The notes: generated from the sequence alone by a model not told the origin. Positions 8,168-17,494 are shown, numbered from the stretch's first letter. The stretch is DNA of 64,000 nt from BP-133 sp040756995 (GCA_040756995.1 JBFLYK010000006.1:132649-196648), one strand, 5' to 3'. Translations and numbers: made by a program.

Positions 8168-8589
8168 AAGGCGCCGGCTTGCGACGACCTTGGTCCGGTG
8201 GAGGAGTCCTCGGATTCCTCCACCGGGTCCCGCTGGACGCGGGTCAGATCGATGACCACTTCACCGGACGGGTCGAGCACCACCTCGCCGGGGTCCCTCG
8301 CCGGACCGGTCCGGCGGCGGGAGGCCAGCTTGCGGAGCTTTGTGCCGCTCTTGGCGGCATGTCTCCGACAGAAGGCCAGGCAGGAGTTCGCCCACGAGTA
8401 TTCGCGTGACAACACGGCGAAGCCGCCGATGATCAGGATCCAGCCGGGAAGCACCGGGAGCAGCAGGCCGGCGAGTCCGACGCAGACGAGCAGGAAGCCG
8501 ACGAGCGTCAGCGCCGCCCGACGGGTGCTCCGGACGAGGAAGCGCGCGACCGCCTGCACGTCGACGGCCCCCCTCCTCCGCTCGCGCAT
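8164..8589 (-). CDS. PGPGW-type small membrane protein
   Basis: This 141-residue membrane protein has two adjacent hydrophobic helices (about 26-70) joined by the conserved LLPVLPGWILIIGG turn, followed by REYSWA. This is the hallmark of the PGPGW/TIGR02611 family of unknown function, here with LPGW rather than full PGPGW. The C-terminal tail is basic, then acidic and Ser-rich. I chose the ATG at 8589; longer open frame upstream lacks family similarity and would overlap the divergent regulator. Location: cytoplasmic membrane. No functional assignment is possible from sequence. Confidence 0.75.
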   Translation of the reverse strand: MRERRRGAVDVQAVARFLVRSTRRAALTLVGFLLVCVGLAGLLLPVLPGWILIIGGFAVLSREYSWANSCLAFCRRHAAKSGTKLRKLASRRRTGPARDPGEVVLDPSGEVVIDLTRVQRDPVEESEDSSTGPRSSQAGAF

Positions 8590-8789
8590 CCCCAAGAACC
8601 CCCGTCTCGAGTCCCAGAATTCTTCCCGAGGCGGCCCTGGCCCGTAAAGGCCAAGGAAAGATGCGGAAAAAGAGCAGGTCAGAGCGACTTTCCGGGGTCC
8701 CACCATGAATTCGCCACTGGCGATGGCGGGCCAGAACCGACAGGATGGCTGGTCGAAAGGGGGCGGAACGAGCAGGTGGGGGGGAGCGT

Positions 8790-10217
8790 GTGACGAGCGG
8801 TAGGCCGAGTGCAACGAGCGGTCGCCCGCCCGGGAAGAACAGCCGGCGCCCGGGTGTCCGGCGGTCGGCTCACGCCACCACGGCCACGATGCGCGAGCGG
8901 TTCCTCGCCGGCGAGGACGTCAGCGGCGGCGTCCGGCCCGACGTCCTCCTCTCCTGGTACCGGTGCCGCGACGACTACAAGGTCGATCCCTATCAGGAAC
9001 GGGCGCCCTCGGCCCGGGAGCGGGAAGCCTGCCAGCTGCTCGAGGAGAAGGTCGTCGTCAGCGAGCTGGCCGGGGTGGCCAAGTCCATCGAGCCCGACGT
9101 GGAGGCGATCGGCGGCCTGGTCGCCGTCACCGACGCCCAGGGCGGGATCCTGGTCGCCTGGGGCGATCGGAGCACACTCCAGCAGGCCGACAACGCCAAC
9201 CTGACCGCCCGCTTCGCCTGGTCCGAGCAGGGCGCCGGCACCAACGGGATGGGCACCGCCCTCATGAGCGACGGACCCATCATCATCCGGGGCCCGGAGC
9301 ACTGGTGCGCCGGCTTCCACGAGTGGGACTGCGCCGGAGTGGCGATCCGCGACCCCGTCACCCGCACGCCGCTCGGCGCCCTCGACGTGTCGTCCCCCAA
9401 GGCGCCGCTGCCCAGCTCCGTGCTGATCTGGCTGCGCAAGGCCCAGCAGACGATCGAATCCGGCCTCCGGGATCGGGCCCTCAGCACTTTGCGGGATCTC
9501 GCCGCCGTCTACTGGGAAGAGGAGCGGACTTCGCAGGGCCCGCTGGCCGCCGCCGACACCGGTGGCCGGCTCCTGCTGGCCAACTCCGACGCCCGGGAGT
9601 ACTTCGGCGTCGTCCGCCCCGAACGGCCCCGCGACCTCGCCGCCGACCTGCCCCAGCTCCACGCCGCCCTCCGGGAGGCGGTCGACCGCGCCCACGGCGA
9701 CGGCCGCTGGACCGGCGTGGCCAGCCTCATCCTCCCGGGCCGGGCCGAGCCCGTCCCCATCGCCTTCCGGCCGGCGGTGAAGAACTCCCGCCTGGTGGGC
9801 ATTCTCCTCGGGGCGCCGAGCCACGAGGCCGACGGCGAGGCGCTCAGTGCGGGAGACGAGCTGATGGCCGTACCCACCCCCGGGCGGCTGGTCGGGCTGC
9901 AGGGCGACCGCATGGTACTCGTCGCCGCCGAGGAGATCCGCTACGCCGAGGCGGACGGGAGCTACGTCTGGCTCGACACCGACCGCGGTCGCCTCCGGGT
10001 GCCGGAGCGGGGCATGGCAGCGCTGGAGCAACGGCTGGCCGGACACGGTTTTCTCCGCGTTCACCGCCACTATCTCGTCAACCCCCGCCGGGTGAAGGAG
10101 ATGGCTCCGGGGCCCAACAGCTCGATCTGGCTCGTGCTCGACGTGGCGGCCGCGCCGCCCGTCCCGGTCGCCCGCCGGCGAGCCGCCGAGGTGCGCCGCT
10201 TCCTTGCCCTACCCTGA
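8790..10217 (+). CDS. GAF-domain regulator with C-terminal LytTR DNA-binding domain
   Basis: This 475-residue one-component regulator has an N-terminal AcoR-like sensor (RPDVLLSWYRCRD, then a GAF domain ending WSEQGAGTNGMGTAL, a motif of AcoR-type GAF domains), a middle PAS-like segment (about 240-330) and a C-terminal LytTR domain (about 365-475) with E-x-IRYAEADGSYVWL and FLRVHRHYLVN. LytTR domains usually follow receiver domains, so the AcoR-GAF/LytTR pairing is uncommon. I chose GTG 8790 because GGGGGGAG lies just upstream; ATG 8745 is possible. It overlaps the sugar kinase gene by 14 bp, suggesting it senses a metabolite linked to that pathway (inference). Confidence 0.82.
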   Translation: MTSGRPSATSGRPPGKNSRRPGVRRSAHATTATMRERFLAGEDVSGGVRPDVLLSWYRCRDDYKVDPYQERAPSAREREACQLLEEKVVVSELAGVAKSIEPDVEAIGGLVAVTDAQGGILVAWGDRSTLQQADNANLTARFAWSEQGAGTNGMGTALMSDGPIIIRGPEHWCAGFHEWDCAGVAIRDPVTRTPLGALDVSSPKAPLPSSVLIWLRKAQQTIESGLRDRALSTLRDLAAVYWEEERTSQGPLAAADTGGRLLLANSDAREYFGVVRPERPRDLAADLPQLHAALREAVDRAHGDGRWTGVASLILPGRAEPVPIAFRPAVKNSRLVGILLGAPSHEADGEALSAGDELMAVPTPGRLVGLQGDRMVLVAAEEIRYAEADGSYVWLDTDRGRLRVPERGMAALEQRLAGHGFLRVHRHYLVNPRRVKEMAPGPNSSIWLVLDVAAAPPVPVARRRAAEVRRFLALP

Positions 10218-11235
10218 CGAGGACGAGGTCGACCATCCCCGCAGGGTGGCGGAGCAGTTTGCCGGGCCGGTGACGGCCATCCGTCCGTTCGGGACGGGCC
10301 ACATCAACGACACCTACCTCGCCAAGACCCCAACCGGGCAGTACGTCGTCCAGCGCCTCAACACCGCCGTGTTCAACGATCCGGCGGCGGTGACGGCCAA
10401 CATCCTGACCGTGCACCGGCATGGCCGGGGCGCACTCATGCCCGAGCCGGTTCCGGCGAAGACCAGCGGTGAGTGGCTGGTGTCGGACACCTCCGGCGTC
10501 TGGCGGGCCTGGCGCCGGGCGCCGGGCGAGCCGCGCCCCAGCGCCGACGCCACACCGGCGGACCTCTCCGCCGCCGGCGAGCTGCTCGGCCGGTTCCACG
10601 GCCTCGTGGCCGACCTCGACCCCGCCACCGTCAGCGAGACGCTGCCCCGATTCCACGACCCCCGGCGCCGCCTCGACGCGCTGCGGGCGGTCATCGCCGC
10701 CGATCCCTGCGGACGGGTCGCACCGGTGCAGGACGAGATCGCCATGGCGGAGGCGGCTGCGCCGCTCGCCGACCTGGCCGCCGACCTCACGAGCCGGGTT
10801 CCGAGGCGGGTGGCGCACTTCGACGCCAAGCTCGACAACATCCTCTTCGTCGGCGCCGAAGCCGTGTGCCTCGTCGACCTCGACACCCTCATGCCGGGCG
10901 CCTGGTTCTGGGACGTCGGTGATCTGCTGCGCAGCGCCGCGACCACCGCCGCCGAGGACGAGCGGGATCTCGACCGCGTCGTCGTCACGTCCGAGCGCTA
11001 CGAGGCGATCCTCGACGGCTACCGCAGCGGCCGGTCGGGTTCCGGCGCCCCGGCCGGTGCCGCCGAGCTCGAGGCGATCGAATTCGCCGGGGCGATCATC
11101 ACCTACGAACAGGCCGTGCGGTTCCTCACCGACTGGATCGCCGGCGACGTCTACTACCGCATTCACCGCCCGGACCAGAACCTCGACCGGGCCCGGGCCC
11201 AGTTCCGCCTGCTGGCGTCGATGCCCCGTCCGTAG
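10204..11235 (+). CDS. N-acetylhexosamine kinase-like phosphotransferase (APH fold)
   Basis: The 343-residue protein has the aminoglycoside-phosphotransferase/choline-kinase fold. It shows a nucleotide-binding G-T-GHINDTYL loop near residue 37, the catalytic loop HFDAKLDNILF, and the metal-binding LVDLDTLMPGAW, which is very close to the pattern of NahK N-acetylhexosamine 1-kinases. NahK phosphorylates the anomeric position of GalNAc or GlcNAc. The neighbouring GH31 enzyme would release such a sugar, which strengthens the call. TTG 10204 overlaps the regulator; an in-frame GTG at 10246 also fits. Substrate assignment is inference. Confidence 0.75.
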   Translation: MPYPDEDEVDHPRRVAEQFAGPVTAIRPFGTGHINDTYLAKTPTGQYVVQRLNTAVFNDPAAVTANILTVHRHGRGALMPEPVPAKTSGEWLVSDTSGVWRAWRRAPGEPRPSADATPADLSAAGELLGRFHGLVADLDPATVSETLPRFHDPRRRLDALRAVIAADPCGRVAPVQDEIAMAEAAAPLADLAADLTSRVPRRVAHFDAKLDNILFVGAEAVCLVDLDTLMPGAWFWDVGDLLRSAATTAAEDERDLDRVVVTSERYEAILDGYRSGRSGSGAPAGAAELEAIEFAGAIITYEQAVRFLTDWIAGDVYYRIHRPDQNLDRARAQFRLLASMPRP

Positions 11236-11257
11236 CGTTGGCTAACGTCGGGCGCTG

Positions 11258-13300
11258 ATGAGCGAACAGCCGGTGGTCGGGCCGGTCACCGACTTCGCCG
11301 TGCGGGGCAACACCGTCGAGATCTCCGCCCGACCGGCGAAGGCCCAGGTCGTGTTCCTGAGCGACGACACCTTCCGGTTCTGGGTGGCGTTCGGCGGGAA
11401 GTTCGTCGACGAGACCGACATGGTCGTCCACGGCGAACGGCACCGGGCGGGTGTCGAACCGGAGGTCACCGACGCCGGCGGGTACATCCAGGTGGCGACG
11501 AAGGCCCTGACCCTGCGGATCTACAAGGATCGACTGCGCATCGGGCTCTACCGGCCGGACGGCACCACCCGCATCGTCGAGGAGAAGCGGCCCCTGGCCT
11601 GGGACCAGCAGTCCGGCACGACCCAGTACCTCACCCGGGGGGACACGGAGCAGTACTTCGGCGGCGGAATGCAGAACGGCCGCTTCACCCACCGGTACAA
11701 GGCGATCGACATCGCCGTCAGCTACAACTGGGACGACGGTGGATGCCCGAACTCGGTGCCGTTCTACCTGTCCAGCGCCGGCTACGGCGTGTTCCGCCAC
11801 ACGTTCGCCCCGGGCCAGTACGTCTTTCACGACACGGTGCGGACCCGGCACGCCGAACGCCGCTTCGACGCCTACTACTTCGTCGGAACGCCGAAGCACG
11901 TCATCGACCGCTACACCGAGCTGACCGGGCGGCCGCTGATGCCCCCGATCTACGGCCTCGAGATGGGCGACGCCGACTGCTACTGCCACAACGCCAACCG
12001 GGGCGAGCGCCACACGCTCGACGCGCTGCAGATCGCCGACGGCTATGTCGAACGGGAGATCCCCCTCGGCTGGATGCTGGTCAACGACGGCTACGGCTGC
12101 GGCTACGAGGACCTCGACCAGGTCGCCGAAGGCCTCAAGGCCCGTCACGTCACGCTCGGCCTGTGGACGTCCACCGGCCTCGCCGACCAGGCCGAGGAGG
12201 TCCGCACCGGCGCCCGGGTCCGCAAGCTCGACGTCGCCTGGGTCGGGCCCGGTTACCGCTTCGCGCTCGACGCCTGCCGCCAGGCCTACGAAGGGATCGA
12301 GCAGCACAGCGACGGGCGCGGCTTCGTGTGGACGCCGGAAGGCTGGGCCGGATCGCAGCGCTACGCCGTGCACTGGAGCGGCGACCAGGAAGGCTCCTGG
12401 GAATACATCCGCTGGCAGATCCCCACCTACGCCGGCGCCACGATGTCGGGCCTGGCCTACACCACCGGCGATGTCGACGGGATCCACACCGGCAGCGGCC
12501 CGACCTACACGCGCGACCTGCAGTGGAAGACGTTCCTACCGGTCGTGATGACCATGAGCGGCTGGGCCGACACCGACAAGCAGCCCTGGCGGCGGGGGGA
12601 GCCGTACACGGCGATCAACCGCCGCTACATCCAGCTCCGGGAGCGGCTCCTGCCGTACTTCTACACCTATGCGGCGTTGGCCCACCGCGATGGTGTCGGC
12701 ATGGTGCGGCCGCTGTGGCTCGAGTACCCCGACGATCCGGCCACGCTGCGAGAAGAGGTGAAGTACGAATTCCTGGCCGGCGAGGCGTTCCTGGTGGCGC
12801 CGGTCTACGACGACCGGGACGTCAGAGACTCGATCTACCTGCCCGCCGGCACCTGGTTCGATTACTGGACCGGTGAGCGCTACCGCGGGCCCGTCCGGCT
12901 CCACGATCACCCCGCCCCACTCGACCGCCTCCCGCTGTTCGTGAAGGGCGGCTCCATCATTCCGATGTGGCCGGAGGGAACCCTGTCGTGGGAGACGCGC
13001 CACACCGGTCAGCTCGATCTCGACGTCTACCCCGACGGCGACAGCACCTTCACGCTCTACGAGGACGACGGCGTCACCCGCCGCTACCGGGACGGCGAGT
13101 ACAGCGAGCAGACCTTCAGCGTGACCACGTCCGGCGACGAAGTCCGGATCGCGATCGGCGCCATCGCCGGCGACTACGCCGGCCGGCCGGCCCGCCGCCG
13201 CTATCTGCTCCGGGTGCACCGCTCCGATCCACCGGCCGTGACCGTGGTCGAAACCGATCCGATCCCCGCCGACACGGCAACGACGGTCACCGTGCGCTGA
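11258..13300 (+). CDS. GH31 glycosidase, probable alpha-N-acetylgalactosaminidase type
   Basis: This 680-residue retaining alpha-glycosidase has the GH31 layout: N-terminal beta domain, (beta/alpha)8 barrel from about 210 and C-terminal beta domains. The expected nucleophile is Asp325 in KLDVAW and the acid/base Asp376 in WSGDQEGSW. Instead of the WIDMNE nucleophile motif of alpha-glucosidases, it has VNDGYGCGY and a DVAWVGPGY region, which I associate with the GH31 subgroup of alpha-N-acetylgalactosaminidases. No signal peptide is visible, so the substrate is probably imported or the enzyme is intracellular. It follows the NahK-like kinase by 22 bp and is probably cotranscribed. Family is firm; substrate is inference. 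Confidence 0.85.
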   Translation: MSEQPVVGPVTDFAVRGNTVEISARPAKAQVVFLSDDTFRFWVAFGGKFVDETDMVVHGERHRAGVEPEVTDAGGYIQVATKALTLRIYKDRLRIGLYRPDGTTRIVEEKRPLAWDQQSGTTQYLTRGDTEQYFGGGMQNGRFTHRYKAIDIAVSYNWDDGGCPNSVPFYLSSAGYGVFRHTFAPGQYVFHDTVRTRHAERRFDAYYFVGTPKHVIDRYTELTGRPLMPPIYGLEMGDADCYCHNANRGERHTLDALQIADGYVEREIPLGWMLVNDGYGCGYEDLDQVAEGLKARHVTLGLWTSTGLADQAEEVRTGARVRKLDVAWVGPGYRFALDACRQAYEGIEQHSDGRGFVWTPEGWAGSQRYAVHWSGDQEGSWEYIRWQIPTYAGATMSGLAYTTGDVDGIHTGSGPTYTRDLQWKTFLPVVMTMSGWADTDKQPWRRGEPYTAINRRYIQLRERLLPYFYTYAALAHRDGVGMVRPLWLEYPDDPATLREEVKYEFLAGEAFLVAPVYDDRDVRDSIYLPAGTWFDYWTGERYRGPVRLHDHPAPLDRLPLFVKGGSIIPMWPEGTLSWETRHTGQLDLDVYPDGDSTFTLYEDDGVTRRYRDGEYSEQTFSVTTSGDEVRIAIGAIAGDYAGRPARRRYLLRVHRSDPPAVTVVETDPIPADTATTVTVR

Positions 13301-13308
13301 GGCGCGGG

Positions 13309-14091
13309 TCAGGCGAATGTGCGGACCAGTTCCAGGACGGCCGTCGCATCGGGGCCGCTGGCGGCCAGGGCCGTCTCGGAGGCGTCGAGCCGGCGGGCGG
13401 CCACGAGGCAGAAGTCGAGCGCCGGGCCGGTCACGGTCGTGGCCGCCGGCACGTCGGGGGCGAACTCCCACGTGGTGCCGTCGGGCGCGGTGAGCGCCAG
13501 TGCCACCGGTCCGGACAGTTCCCGGTCGGCCCGGGCGAAAGCGTAGGGCAGCGTCCGCCAGGCGAGGCGGGCGATGGGCTTGAGGTGCGGGCCCGGTTCC
13601 TGCCGGCGGCCGAGGCCGGCGGCGACGTCACCGGTGTGGATCCACACTTCGGCCAGGCGGGTGGTGGCCAGCGTGATGGCCGCCAGTTCGCCGTTGACCC
13701 ACGGCACCCGCTTGCGGGCGTCACAGCCGGCGAGGGCCTCCGCCTGCGCCGTGCTCGACGCCCGCCAGCGTTCGTAGAGCTCCTTGGGGGGCTGGCCCCG
13801 CTCGGCGGCGACCGCCAGGCCGGCCAGGTCATCGACGTTCGCTCCCGGTGGCGCCGCGGCGGCCGCCTTCCCGAAGCCCTCGACGATGTCGCGGAAACGG
13901 CGCTCGACGCTGGCCACGGCCATGGCGTTGGTCTGGGCCACATGCAGCACGACGTCGGCGATCGTCCAATCCGGACAACGGGAGGGAAGCGCCCACTCCT
14001 CCTCGTCGAGGTCGCGCAGGAGCCCGTCGAGTTCCTCGTCCTGCTGGCGCAGGCCGGTGAGGATGTCCGCCATCGGCGCAGTCGGTTGCAT
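13309..14091 (-). CDS. TIGR03084-type DinB/maleylpyruvate-isomerase-like protein
   Basis: This 260-residue protein has the DinB-like four-helix fold of the mycothiol-dependent maleylpyruvate isomerase family: L-x2-L-x-E-x2-W near residue 30, PDWTIADVVLHVAQ, and a later TRLAEVWIHTGDVA, placing metal-ligand histidines at about 50 and 151. It matches the TIGR03084 subgroup, often annotated only as a metal-binding protein. Relatives use mycothiol, the actinobacterial thiol, for isomerisation or conjugation. The start is preceded by TAGAGT six bases upstream, so the mRNA is probably leaderless. It is divergent from the DUF3291 gene. Confidence 0.82.
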   Translation of the reverse strand: MQPTAPMADILTGLRQQDEELDGLLRDLDEEEWALPSRCPDWTIADVVLHVAQTNAMAVASVERRFRDIVEGFGKAAAAAPPGANVDDLAGLAVAAERGQPPKELYERWRASSTAQAEALAGCDARKRVPWVNGELAAITLATTRLAEVWIHTGDVAAGLGRRQEPGPHLKPIARLAWRTLPYAFARADRELSGPVALALTAPDGTTWEFAPDVPAATTVTGPALDFCLVAARRLDASETALAASGPDATAVLELVRTFA

Positions 14092-14097
14092 GAAAAG

Positions 14098-14119
14098 ACT
14101 CTAATCCGGGCGTTACCCT
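14098..14119. promoter_or_regulatory. Back-to-back leaderless promoter boxes
   Basis: The 35-bp gap between two divergent genes holds TAGAGT on the minus strand (14103-14098), six bases before the ATG at 14091, and TACCCT on the plus strand (14114-14119), seven bases before the ATG at 14127. Neither gene has a Shine-Dalgarno site. Both fit TANNNT -10 boxes with transcription starting at the start codon. Confidence 0.6.
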
Positions 14120-14126
14120 CGGCGCC

Positions 14127-14618
14127 ATGTCCTGGCATCTGGCACAGCTCAACATCGGCCGACTGCGGGCGCCGGTCGACGATCCGGCCACCGCCGAGTT
14201 CATGGCCAACCTCGATCCCATCAACGCGCTGGCCGAGGCGACGCCGGGCTTCGTCTGGCGCCTCCAGACCGAGGAGGGCAACGCCACCGCCATCAAGGCG
14301 TTTCCCGGCGACGACCTCATGATCCTCAACATGTCGGTGTGGGAGTCGATCGAGGCCCTGGCCGACTACGTCTACCGGTCGGCCCACACGCCGTTCCTCC
14401 GCCGCCGGGGCGAGTGGTTCGAACGGCTGAACGACATCTACCTCGTGCTGTGGTGGATACCGGCCGGCACCCTGCCCACCATCGAGGAAGCCCTGGCCCG
14501 CCTCGACGATCTCCGCACCTTCGGGCCGACGCCGGAGGCGTTCACCTTCCGCCACCCGTTCCCGCACCCCGGCGGACCGGCCGTTCCCGCCGACGACCGC
14601 AACACCTGTCCGGTCTGA
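14127..14618 (+). CDS. DUF3291 domain protein
   Basis: This 163-residue protein matches DUF3291, an ABM-like dimeric alpha/beta barrel family. It has an N-terminal LAQLNI strand, the G-F-[VA]-WRL-Q turn, NMSVWES, the Y-x-SAHTPFLRRR-x-EWF helix and a W-W-[IV]-P-AG-x-x-PT end. The family sits with heme- and monooxygenase-like ferredoxin folds but has no established reaction. Leaderless start is indicated by TACCCT at 14114. It converges with the ATP-grasp gene, leaving three bases between stops. Confidence 0.85.
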   Translation: MSWHLAQLNIGRLRAPVDDPATAEFMANLDPINALAEATPGFVWRLQTEEGNATAIKAFPGDDLMILNMSVWESIEALADYVYRSAHTPFLRRRGEWFERLNDIYLVLWWIPAGTLPTIEEALARLDDLRTFGPTPEAFTFRHPFPHPGGPAVPADDRNTCPV

Positions 14619-14621
14619 GGC

Positions 14622-15596
14622 TCAGAGCTTCCGCTCCAGCGCCTCGACCACGATCTCGTTGAAGTCGACGCCGGTCAGCGACAGGACGCTGCCGAGACCG
14701 CCCGGACTGAACACGTTGATCTCCAGGAGGCAGTTGCCGACGATGTCGAGGCCGGCCAGGAACATGCCGTCCTCGGCCAGCTTCGGCCCGACGAGCCCGG
14801 CGATGCGCAGGATCCGGTCATCGATCTCGGCCGGTTCGACGCTGGCCCCGGCCGACATGTTGGCCCGGGCCTCGCCCTCGCCGGGTATCCGCCGGAAGGC
14901 GGCGTAGACGCCGTCCGCCTGCAGCGGTTCGCCGTCGAGCATGAAGAGGCGCACGTCGCCGCCGCCGGCGGCCGGGAGATGTTCCTGGGCGATGAGGTAG
15001 CCGTCGCGGATGACGGCGTCGATCATCTGGTCGAGGTTGACCTCGTCCTCCGGGGTGACGATGAAGACGCCATGGCCGCCCGAACCCTGCAGCGGCTTGA
15101 TCACCGCCCGGCCGCCGTGATCGTGCGCGAACCGCCGGACCTCGTCGTGGTCCCGGGTGATGAGCGTCTTCGGCCGCACCTCCAGCGGAAAGTGGTGCAG
15201 GTACAGCTTGCTCAGCGCCAGTGACAGGCCGGCCGGGCTGTTGACCACCCGCACGCCGCGGCGCTCCGCCAGTCCGCCGAAGAGAATCCCGGCCGTCTGG
15301 GCCCAGAAACGGTTGGGGACGTCATCGGCCGGATCGCTGCGGAGCCACAGCGCGTCGAGGTCGTCAACGGTGATCCGCTCCGGCTCGAGGCCCTTGAGGA
15401 ACGTTTCCTGATCGGTCTCGCCGGTGGGGGCCCGGCCCGCCTGCGCTCGAAGGGCGTCGTCGGGGTCGCAGGCGAAGTTGCCGGCGCCGATGTACCAGAC
15501 GTCGTGGCCCCGGTGGACGGCCGCCATGGCCAGGCGTGTCGTCGTGTACTCCGGCTTTTCGCTGTTGATGTCGTTGATGAAGATTCCGAGCTTCAC
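14622..15596 (-). CDS. GshB-like ATP-grasp ligase of the FGase-QEGLA operon
   Basis: This 324-residue protein resembles glutathione synthetase and related ATP-grasp ligases, which join a carboxylate to an amine through an acyl-phosphate. Visible features are an N-terminal FINDINSEKPEYTTTRLA pre-ATP domain, the IKPLQGSGGHGVF nucleotide loop, DVRLFMLDGEP, and the metal-binding LEINVFSPGGLG. Actinobacteria normally use mycothiol, so a true glutathione role is doubtful. GTG 15596 has an ideal GGAGGAA site and overlaps the upstream stop as GTGA. It is the last gene of a coupled three-gene operon with N-formylglutamate amidohydrolase and a QEGLA metallopeptidase-like protein. Substrates unknown. 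Confidence 0.85.
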   Translation of the reverse strand: MKLGIFINDINSEKPEYTTTRLAMAAVHRGHDVWYIGAGNFACDPDDALRAQAGRAPTGETDQETFLKGLEPERITVDDLDALWLRSDPADDVPNRFWAQTAGILFGGLAERRGVRVVNSPAGLSLALSKLYLHHFPLEVRPKTLITRDHDEVRRFAHDHGGRAVIKPLQGSGGHGVFIVTPEDEVNLDQMIDAVIRDGYLIAQEHLPAAGGGDVRLFMLDGEPLQADGVYAAFRRIPGEGEARANMSAGASVEPAEIDDRILRIAGLVGPKLAEDGMFLAGLDIVGNCLLEINVFSPGGLGSVLSLTGVDFNEIVVEALERKL

Positions 15597-17494
15597 CGCC
15601 GTTCCTCCGGAATGAGATCGAGGATGCCGAGCCCGGCTCGGACGGCGGCCAGCCGCTCCTGTGAGCCTCGCGCGGCCTGGGGATCCAGCCAGCGGGGCTG
15701 CAGCCGCGGCCGGCGCAGGACGCCGCGCCACTGCAGCTCCTGGACGAGGGGGACGAAGTCCAGGGGCACCTTCCCGACCAGCAGCGGATCGAGCGGGTGG
15801 CCCCCGGCCAGGTGGCGCAGCATTCGGTCCAAGCCCCGGAGGTAGATGGCGTCCTTGGTCAGCCCGCCGGAGCGGTAGACGCGCATCGTCACCCGGAACG
15901 CCTGAGCGGCGGTCAGGCCGTGCCCGTCGTGGAGATCACGGAAGGTCTCGGTGAAGGTGGCGCCGTCGAGGAGCCGGCCGACGGCGACGACGCGGGCGGC
16001 CAGCGTGACGAGCCGGTCGACGGTGAGCCCGCCGACGACGAACTCCGCCAGCACGGCCAGCCCTTCCTGTGTCTCCTCGTAACCGGCCAGACCGGTCGAC
16101 AGCAGGCGCAGCGGTTGGGCCCGACCGTTGACGGCGGTGACGATGTGTGTCCCGACCTCATGCTGCACCAGCGCCTCGACCCGGGCCCGGGGGATCTGCA
16201 CACCCGTCCCCACGAGGAGCTGGCCGGAGGAGACGAGGACGCCGGGGACGTCCGGCCGCAGCCACACGGTGACGCCCTTTCGGGCGAGGTCGGCGCCGTA
16301 GCGGGCGATCTCCGCCCGGGCCCGTCCGGCGAAGGCGGCGGCGTCGATACAGGGCTCGCCGGTCGTCGGGCAGTCCTGCGGGGCCATGCCGCGTTGCCGG
16401 ATCGTGCCGAGCACCGACTCGGCGAGGCGGTAGAGGCTTTCCTCGACACCGCCGAAGAGCTGCAGGCTGGTGGGGAGGAAGGCAGCCGAGCCCCGGTCCT
16501 CCAACAGGCTGACCTGGCGGTCGAGCGTTTGCCGTTGCGCCCGGAAGATCGCCGCCAGCGTCGGGTCCTCCACCCGTTCGAGCGGCACGGCGTAGAGCGC
16601 CCGCTTGAGCAGGTCGGGGTCGACGGTGAGCGGCCGGTAATGGAACGTCGGGTCGTGGGAGAAGCCGCTCCGGCGGAACTCCTCCCAAGCGTCGTCGGTG
16701 TTCACCGGCGTGACGGCCAGCAGGTAGTCGATCTGGCCGGCGATCTCGGCCAGGCGCCGGTCGGCCTCCCGGGTGACCTTGAGGAGCCGGCGGGGCCCGA
16801 GCGCCCGGAAGTGCTCCGGCCGGAGATTCGTCTGCACCGTGGCGAATTCGAACGCCGTCTGTTGCAGCGCTCGCCCCAGGTCATGCTGGAGCCGGCGGAG
16901 GACGGCGGGGAACGGCCGACCGCCGGCATCGATGAAGAAGCCCGGTACGGACAGGCCGATGAGGAGGACGCCACAGGCGCGCTGCTCCTCCGGTGTGAGC
17001 AGCGGCGGCGCGGCCGGAGGCGCCGGTGCCGGGTCGTCGACCGTTTCGGTGTGGGCCGGAGCGCCCAGCACGTCGACGTGCTTGAGCGCCTCGGCCAGCG
17101 CGGCCACCGTGCTGGCCGGTTCGGTCGGCGGGGCGTGGACGCGGAACGTCTCGCCGCCCGGCTCCGGCCAGAGCTCGATCAGGAGAAAGGCGCCGAAGCG
17201 GCTCGACAGTCGCTCGCCCAGGGCGGCGACCAGGCGCCGGGTGGCCGGCGCCACCGCCGGATCGTCGGAGATGCTGAGATGCGAGGCCTGGCTGAGCACC
17301 AGCCGTTCGGCGCCGTCGATCGCGCCCTCGGGCCGGTGGCGGTAAACGCAGAGGAAGGGGAGCGGCCGGTCCATGTGCAGCCAGCCGCCGGGAACGCTCC
17401 GCCGTACGCCCCGGCCGGCATCGAGGCGCTGGGCCACCGAGACGATGAAGGCCCCGGTTTCCGTGGCGAGGTCGGGCAGACGGTCGGGGCTCAT
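15593..17494 (-). CDS. QEGLA-motif DUF1704 (MATCAP-like) putative metallopeptidase
   Basis: This 633-residue protein belongs to the TIGR02421/DUF1704 family, often annotated as a flavohemoglobin expression-modulating QEGLA motif protein. The C-terminal half has a zinc-protease-like helix, VQHEVGTHIVT, then ETQEGLAVLAEF, consistent with two His ligands and a downstream Glu ligand in the QEGLA helix. The eukaryotic MATCAP peptidases share this domain. The N-terminal half (about 1-330) has no domain I recognise. It is coupled to both neighbours (ATGA upstream, GTGA downstream), so all three products should act together. Peptidase activity is a family-based inference. Confidence 0.85.
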   Translation of the reverse strand: MSPDRLPDLATETGAFIVSVAQRLDAGRGVRRSVPGGWLHMDRPLPFLCVYRHRPEGAIDGAERLVLSQASHLSISDDPAVAPATRRLVAALGERLSSRFGAFLLIELWPEPGGETFRVHAPPTEPASTVAALAEALKHVDVLGAPAHTETVDDPAPAPPAAPPLLTPEEQRACGVLLIGLSVPGFFIDAGGRPFPAVLRRLQHDLGRALQQTAFEFATVQTNLRPEHFRALGPRRLLKVTREADRRLAEIAGQIDYLLAVTPVNTDDAWEEFRRSGFSHDPTFHYRPLTVDPDLLKRALYAVPLERVEDPTLAAIFRAQRQTLDRQVSLLEDRGSAAFLPTSLQLFGGVEESLYRLAESVLGTIRQRGMAPQDCPTTGEPCIDAAAFAGRARAEIARYGADLARKGVTVWLRPDVPGVLVSSGQLLVGTGVQIPRARVEALVQHEVGTHIVTAVNGRAQPLRLLSTGLAGYEETQEGLAVLAEFVVGGLTVDRLVTLAARVVAVGRLLDGATFTETFRDLHDGHGLTAAQAFRVTMRVYRSGGLTKDAIYLRGLDRMLRHLAGGHPLDPLLVGKVPLDFVPLVQELQWRGVLRRPRLQPRWLDPQAARGSQERLAAVRAGLGILDLIPEERR

